From assembly GCA_964361435.1 (NCBI GenBank), contig CAYIAN010000022.1:1-9187 (forward strand): a stretch of 9,187 bases of DNA. Direction: 5' to 3'. The DNA is from GWA2-46-10 sp964361435. GTDB taxonomy: Bacteria; Patescibacteriota; Minisyncoccia; UBA6257; Colwellbacteraceae. The position numbers and the translations under genes were made by a program. Under the pieces are notes generated by a model. The model ran no database searches, was not told the DNA's origin, and was given only the letters and a program-made list of their open reading frames with translations. Below are positions 6,240-9,187 of the stretch, one piece after another. Position 1 is the stretch's first letter, and every line of letters begins with the position of its first letter.

Positions 6240-6599
6240 CTACGGTCTTCCCTTCTCCCCTCGTAACGCCTCTCTTGGCGTGAGTCTCCCAATCTCACGC
6301 ATCAGAGAGAACAGTCTCTCTTTGGTAACACCCAGCCTCTCCAATATCAGTTCGTGGTCTTCTACTTCCTCCCTCTCCTCTTCCAGATCAGGAGATGCAG
6401 TAACGTATGCCTTGCGGGTACGAACCAAGAACACGACTAGGCGCATCAAGTGAGAGACAAGGACTGGATTCTTCATGGAGAACCCCTTAAAGATTCCCCT
6501 GGTCGCGCCGTCAGCGACAGCAAAACCGCCCTTTCGCAGAAGATCCAGCGCTTCTTCCTCCCGATTAGAGAGTTCGCTTGCCACCTCGTTTGCAATCAC
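6240..6599 (-). CDS. Hypothetical protein, 119 aa, GTG start with very strong Shine-Dalgarno
   Basis: I do not recognise this protein. It starts with GTG at 6599-6597, preceded at 8-nt spacing by GGAGG within the longer anti-SD match GGAGGTGATC. This is the clearest ribosome-binding site in the window and the main reason to accept the gene. Residues 1-24 are acidic and helical (SNREEEALDLLRKG). Residues 25-43 contain a Gly/Ala/Phe-rich turn, then FKGFSMKNPVL. Residues 46-60 (VLVSHLMRLVVFLVR) are hydrophobic with charges, more amphipathic than transmembrane. Residues 70-83 are a very acidic run of Glu and Asp, followed by a basic helical tail. There is no Cys or Trp. The gene has its own promoter candidate, diverges from hsp20 and converges with PrsW, so it is a single-gene unit. 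A stress or regulatory role is only a guess from position. Confidence 0.7.
   Translation of the reverse strand: MIANEVASELSNREEEALDLLRKGGFAVADGATRGIFKGFSMKNPVLVSHLMRLVVFLVRTRKAYVTASPDLEEEREEVEDHELILERLGVTKERLFSLMREIGRLTPREALRGEKGRP
6266..6321. other. Cluster of small, partly exclusive inverted repeats in the 3' part of the 119-aa gene
   Basis: ACGCC (6266-6270) can pair with GGCGT (6277-6281). GCGTGAG (6278-6284) can instead pair with CTCACGC (6294-6300). AGAGAGA (6304-6310) pairs with TCTCTCT (6315-6321) over a 4-nt loop. The first two pairings compete for the same bases. They lie in codons for about residues 93-112, so chance is possible. Confidence 0.3.
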
Positions 6600-6602
6600 T
6601 CA

Positions 6603-6612
6603 GATCACCTCC
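6603..6612 (-). promoter_or_regulatory. Extended Shine-Dalgarno GGAGGTGATC for the 119-aa gene
   Basis: On the minus strand, ten consecutive bases match the complement of the conserved bacterial 16S 3' tail (GATCACCTCC). GGAGG ends 8 nt before the GTG start, which is ideal spacing. Other genes in the window show no comparable site, so this one decides the GTG start. Confidence 0.8.
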
Positions 6613-6656
6613 ATTCTGACCCATTATTTTCCTCAAGGAACGGGTCTCGTATTCCC

Positions 6657-6684
6657 AGTATGGTTCCCCCACAGATGAAGTCAA
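6657..6684 (-). promoter_or_regulatory. Candidate promoter for the 119-aa gene (TTGACT-16-CATACT)
   Basis: On the minus strand TTGACT (6684-6679, 5 of 6 to consensus) is followed after 16 bp by CATACT (6662-6657, 4 of 6). The predicted start near 6650 gives a leader of about 50 nt that contains the Shine-Dalgarno. The -35 box lies inside the hsp20 promoter region. Confidence 0.5.
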
Positions 6685-6690
6685 CATTTC

Positions 6691-6699
6691 TGGTATAAT
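6691..6699 (+). promoter_or_regulatory. Extended -10 promoter of hsp20 (TGGTATAAT), predicted leaderless
   Basis: TG plus one base plus TATAAT is an extended -10 element, which can work without a good -35; none is visible here. The predicted start at 6706-6707 coincides with the ATG at 6707. No CIRCE or other heat-shock operator is seen. Confidence 0.6.
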
Positions 6700-6706
6700 G
6701 AGGATG

Positions 6707-7102
6707 ATGCGTAAAAAGAGATACGAAGAATATGAAGAGGAGTCTTCACTACCCATTCTTGGCAGTGACGTTGAGGGACAACTGACGATAGATGTATATC
6801 AAACTGAAGATGAAATTGTGGTTGAATCTACTATCGCTGGAGTTGACCCAGATGATATAGAAATTGATGCCACTAGTGATTCCGTAACTGTCCGCGGAGA
6901 GCGCCAGAAAAGTATGGACGTAATGGACGCGGATTATTTCTACCAAGAGTGTTTTTGGGGAAGATTTTCTAGGTCAGTTATTCTTCCCCAGGAAGTAGAC
7001 CCAGACAAAGCTTACTCCAGTCTCAAAAATGGTGTACTTACCATTCACCTCCCAAAGATTAACAAGGACAGGGCTCGCAAAATTTCGGTTAAAAGAAGTT
7101 AA
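6707..7102 (+). CDS. hsp20: Small heat-shock protein, Hsp20/alpha-crystallin family
   Basis: Hsp20 proteins are ATP-independent cytoplasmic chaperones that form oligomers and hold unfolding proteins for later refolding. The 131-aa product (134 aa if the ATG at 6698 is used) begins with a short charged N-terminus (RKKRYEEYEEES). The alpha-crystallin domain runs from GQLTIDVYQTEDEIVV through IAGVDPDDIEID and VTVRGERQ to FWGRFSRSVILPQEVD and the hallmark YSSLKNGVLTIHLPK. The protein ends with KISVKRS, in which I-S-V can serve as the C-terminal IxI/V oligomerisation motif. I chose the ATG at 6707 because the ATG at 6698 lies inside the -10 box, upstream of the predicted transcription start. The stop codon overlaps the stop of the opposing glycosyltransferase gene in a shared TTAA. 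The gene is a single unit, divergent from the 119-aa gene. Confidence 0.95.
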   Translation: MRKKRYEEYEEESSLPILGSDVEGQLTIDVYQTEDEIVVESTIAGVDPDDIEIDATSDSVTVRGERQKSMDVMDADYFYQECFWGRFSRSVILPQEVDPDKAYSSLKNGVLTIHLPKINKDRARKISVKRS

Positions 7103-8244
7103 TTCCCCTCAAGCACTTTTTTGTATACTGCCTCCAGCGTTGTGCTAGTTGTCTCTATCGTGTATTTTTTTGCACTTTCGCTAGCTCCCCTAGCAAGTTT
7201 CGCTCTTAATTTTTTGTCTTTTAGTAATTTGAGAATGCCTTGTGCTAGGGATTCCGCGCTGTTTTTTGTAAGCAAACCATTCTCCCCGTTCTTAATAACG
7301 TCTCTTACTCCATTGGCCTCAATCGCCACTACCGGAACTCCGACCATTAAAGAATCTACTATTACCAAACTCTGGGTCTCGCTCAAAGAAGAATGAACAA
7401 AAATGTCTCCTTCTCTGAAATATCCCCCTCTTTCTTCCATCTGGACAACATCCGTGAAAAAAACTTTTTCACTAAGTCCCATATCGCTAGCCATTCTTTT
7501 TAGCTTTTCCAAGAAAATTCCTCCTCCAGCAAGAACCAGACTTACCTTAGGAAACTTTTCAAACACTCTCTTGTATGCTTCAAGAATTGTGGGAAGATTT
7601 TTTTCCGGACCCACGCGAGATAGATTAAGAAGGAGGGTGTGATCGCTCGGAATATTAAATCTTTTTCTAAGGTTTGCTGCCGGTGCTCTGTCCAAAACTC
7701 TCTTATCTACTCCAGATGGGACAACATATATCGGCGCCTTGACCCCTTTTGCAATTAAGTATTCTTTTGTGCTCTCCGTTGGAGCCACAACCGCATCTGT
7801 GCTGTTAGCATATCGTATAGCGCTTTTTTCTATAAGTTTCACAAATATTTTTCTCGGCAAGATTTTAGGCAAGTAATCTATGTATAGGGGGTATATAGTA
7901 TGATTGGTAAAAATAATGGGTACTCCGAGATTTCTGGCGAGCCTAAGGGCATACCTCCCTATTCCCCAGGGATGTTGAGAATGTACTAACTCAATCTTTT
8001 TGTCTTGGAAAAAGTCTTTGGCTTTACGAGATGGTAGGGGAATAGGGTACTTTGCCTTATTGGCAATTAGGATAGAGGGATACCGGAAATTATTTTTGTT
8101 TTGATCTTCGTATCCGCCGAACTTCGAGGTGAATATATAAACGTTATGTCCTAGTTTTTCTAATCCTTCACGAAAATCATCTATTGAAACGGTCACACCG
8201 CTTACTATTGGTCTATAGTTATTGGTGAATATCCCTATACGCAT
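7099..8244 (-). CDS. Family 4 glycosyltransferase, diacylglycerol-glucosyltransferase-like
   Basis: This 381-aa protein has a GT-B fold with two Rossmann-like halves. The acceptor half starts MRIGIFTNNYRPIVSGV, where a glycine loop near 16 binds phosphate. It contains HSQHPWGIGRYALRLARNLG (88-107) and TNHTIYPLYIDYLP (113-126), which resemble processive and single-addition glucosyl-diacylglycerol synthases and related lipid mannosyltransferases. The donor half has SRVGPEKN (209-216), with Arg and Lys that contact the nucleotide-sugar phosphates. It also has the family EX7E region SETQSLVIVDSLMVGVPVVA, where the first Glu is E289 but the second position is Asp (D297). It probably acts at the inner membrane face on a lipid or lipid-linked acceptor, using an NDP-sugar, but the sugar and acceptor are unproven. 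Its ATG lies 10 nt inside the end of the upstream hydrolase gene, with no close Shine-Dalgarno, so translation is probably coupled. Confidence 0.93.
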   Translation of the reverse strand: MRIGIFTNNYRPIVSGVTVSIDDFREGLEKLGHNVYIFTSKFGGYEDQNKNNFRYPSILIANKAKYPIPLPSRKAKDFFQDKKIELVHSQHPWGIGRYALRLARNLGVPIIFTNHTIYPLYIDYLPKILPRKIFVKLIEKSAIRYANSTDAVVAPTESTKEYLIAKGVKAPIYVVPSGVDKRVLDRAPAANLRKRFNIPSDHTLLLNLSRVGPEKNLPTILEAYKRVFEKFPKVSLVLAGGGIFLEKLKRMASDMGLSEKVFFTDVVQMEERGGYFREGDIFVHSSLSETQSLVIVDSLMVGVPVVAIEANGVRDVIKNGENGLLTKNSAESLAQGILKLLKDKKLRAKLARGASESAKKYTIETTSTTLEAVYKKVLEGN

Positions 8245-9035
8245 TGTTTATTAATTTTATTAACGAAATCCCCCATGACTTTATTAGCTACCCCAGAATT
8301 GCGGTCAGTGGTAAAAGAATGATACGAGTTTTTTACCCAAAAAAGTTTTTTGTCTTTAGACCCAACCTTTTTGAACACATATTTGGCACTCATGGGATCC
8401 ACCACGTTATCGTTGATGGAATGCAGTATCAATATCGGCGCCATTATCTTAGGCAACATCTTTCTTGTTTCCCAGCTCGCCTTGGCGTTTTCATATAAAT
8501 GATATGCGGGATACTTGGTGTAGTGAACTTTCTTCATGGCTATCTCCCTATCTTTATGGAGGTATCTTTTATGAATAATTTTATGATTATTACGATTTAC
8601 CCAAGCCCACACCCTGAAGAGGGGATTCAGGTTCATAAATATGGGGGTGCCCATTGCGATTACTCCCAACACCGGTTCTTTTTCCGCGATCTTTAGGGCC
8701 AACTGTGCTCCCATAGACATTCCCCCCACAATTACTCCATCTACTTCTTTTGAGAATAGATCAAAATGTTTTTGGGCATCCTCAATCCAATCTTTCCAAT
8801 GAAGACCTTCAAGATCTTCTCCCTCTGTGCCGTGTCCAAGGCGCAAAGGCACATACACTGTGTACCCTAGATTGTTCAGATATTTCGCAGTGGACGGAAC
8901 ATAGTCAGGGTTGAGTTCCTGGGGAGACGAAGACCAACCATGAAACAACAAAACTCCTATTTTCTTGTGACCTTTAAGGAAGACGGGCTCTGCGCCTTTC
9001 ATTAATTTCTTATCTGTCCAAAGACTAATTTTCAT
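8235..9035 (-). CDS. Alpha/beta hydrolase, carboxylesterase / monoacylglycerol-lipase-like
   Basis: This 266-aa cytoplasmic serine hydrolase has the full catalytic set. The oxyanion-hole segment is LLFHGWSSSPQE (H32-G33). The nucleophile elbow is GGMSMGA (S107). The acid is D209 in LHSINDNVVD, and the histidine is H239 in NSYHSFTTD. The PLRLGHGT and HWKDWIEDA segments, with a short cap around 131-180, resemble thermophilic carboxylesterases and monoglyceride lipases, which cleave short esters or monoacylglycerols. The true substrate is unknown. There is no signal peptide. I start the gene at the ATG at 9035-9033. A longer frame from 9077 would run through tRNA-Leu and is rejected. The ATG is only 3 nt from the mature 3' end of tRNA-Leu and has no room for a Shine-Dalgarno outside the tRNA. 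The 3' end overlaps the glycosyltransferase start by 10 nt. Confidence 0.93.
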   Translation of the reverse strand: MKISLWTDKKLMKGAEPVFLKGHKKIGVLLFHGWSSSPQELNPDYVPSTAKYLNNLGYTVYVPLRLGHGTEGEDLEGLHWKDWIEDAQKHFDLFSKEVDGVIVGGMSMGAQLALKIAEKEPVLGVIAMGTPIFMNLNPLFRVWAWVNRNNHKIIHKRYLHKDREIAMKKVHYTKYPAYHLYENAKASWETRKMLPKIMAPILILHSINDNVVDPMSAKYVFKKVGSKDKKLFWVKNSYHSFTTDRNSGVANKVMGDFVNKINKQCV

Positions 9036-9038
9036 TCG

Positions 9039-9120
9039 TGGGCGAGGAGGGATTCGAACCCTCAAGCCTTGCGGCACTTGAGCTTAAATCAAGCGTGTCT
9101 GCCAGTTTCACCACCCGCCC
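9039..9120 (-). tRNA. tRNA-Leu (anticodon UAA)
   Basis: An 82-nt class II tRNA with a long variable arm reads on the minus strand. Acceptor GGGCGGG pairs with CTCGCCC (one G-U pair), with A as discriminator. The anticodon stem CTTGA/TCAAG carries loop TTTAAGC, with anticodon TAA at 9086-9084. The variable arm is TGCC-GCAA-GGCT. The T arm GAGGG/CCCTC carries loop TTCGAAT. The next bases are CGA and then ATG of the hydrolase, so CCA is not encoded. It reads UUA and UUG. It lies 13 nt after tRNA-Cys and is probably cotranscribed with it and with the hydrolase. Confidence 0.97.
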
Positions 9121-9133
9121 ATATCCGGGTTTG

Positions 9134-9187
9134 AGGCCTGGGGGGGAATCGAACCCCCGTATAAGGGATTTGCAGTCCCTTGCTTTA
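9134..9187 (-). tRNA. tRNA-Cys (anticodon GCA), 5' part outside the window
   Basis: Only the part from the D loop to the 3' end is present. The anticodon stem AGGGA/TCCCT carries loop CTGCAAA, with anticodon GCA at 9173-9171. The T arm is GGGGG/CCCCC with loop TTCGATT. The acceptor 3' strand is CCAGGCC and the discriminator is T, the U73 identity base of tRNA-Cys. The following bases are CAA, so CCA is not encoded. The acceptor 5' strand and most of the D arm lie beyond the window. Confidence 0.93.

Noticed and set aside
6601..6615. Plus strand GATCACCTCC resembles the 3' end of 16S rRNA
   Set aside because: Only ten bases match and no other rRNA sequence is nearby; it is better explained as the Shine-Dalgarno of the minus-strand gene.
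6450..6756. Short frames on both strands around the 119-aa gene and the hsp20 promoter
   Set aside because: They overlap a better supported gene and promoter region, lack ribosome sites and give low-complexity, Ser-rich products.
9036..9077. Hydrolase starting at 9077 with 14 extra residues
   Set aside because: The extension is translated tRNA-Leu sequence; homology begins at the ATG at 9035.
1..9187. UGA recoded as glycine or tryptophan, as in some Candidate Phyla Radiation lineages
   Set aside because: All conserved genes read to normal length without in-frame TGA, and tryptophans are TGG in the frames I translated by hand.
1..9187. CRISPR array, insertion sequence, prophage, defence island or toxin-antitoxin pair
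   Set aside because: I saw no spaced direct repeats, transposase or integrase motifs, or toxin folds; the tRNA genes show no nearby integrase or repeated tRNA end.

Overview
The window looks like ordinary chromosome from a small-genome bacterium, most plausibly a member of the Candidate Phyla Radiation (Patescibacteria). This is inference from content: a shortened ValRS without the usual C-terminal arm, three tRNA genes that do not encode CCA, almost no Shine-Dalgarno sequences, stop/start overlaps between genes, and membrane glycosyltransferase and PrsW genes of a type common in that group. No 16S or ribosomal-protein gene is present to confirm it. Every gene reads through with the standard code, and I see no UGA recoding.

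Layout. Positions 1-3241 lie on the minus strand. In transcription order they hold tRNA-Glu(UUC), a 114-aa unknown protein with a charged helical tail, a 76-aa unknown protein, tsaD, and a membrane family-2 glycosyltransferase cut by the window edge. Positions 3298-6187 lie on the plus strand and hold valS with a PrsW-family membrane protease gene coupled through TAATG. A bulged hairpin (6184-6220) separates these from a minus-strand 119-aa unknown gene (6240-6599). That gene is divergent from a small heat-shock protein gene (6707-7102, plus). Positions 7099-9187 return to the minus strand and hold tRNA-Cys (partial), tRNA-Leu(UAA), an alpha/beta hydrolase and a family-4 glycosyltransferase, the last two overlapping by 10 nt.

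How it works together. tRNA-Glu, ValRS, TsaD (tRNA t6A37 synthesis), tRNA-Leu and tRNA-Cys are translation functions. The two glycosyltransferases, the hydrolase and PrsW point to the cell envelope. Hsp20 is protein quality control. I found no defence system, mobile element, CRISPR array or toxin-antitoxin pair.

The most interesting signals concern gene starts. valS and hsp20 share an almost identical block in which TATAAT sits exactly 7 nt before an ATG, predicting leaderless mRNAs. The hydrolase ATG is 3 nt after the end of tRNA-Leu, so tRNA 3' processing should itself release a nearly leaderless mRNA. The 119-aa gene, divergent from hsp20, instead has a 10-nt perfect match to the 16S anti-SD tail. 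Several start modes therefore sit side by side in 9 kb.
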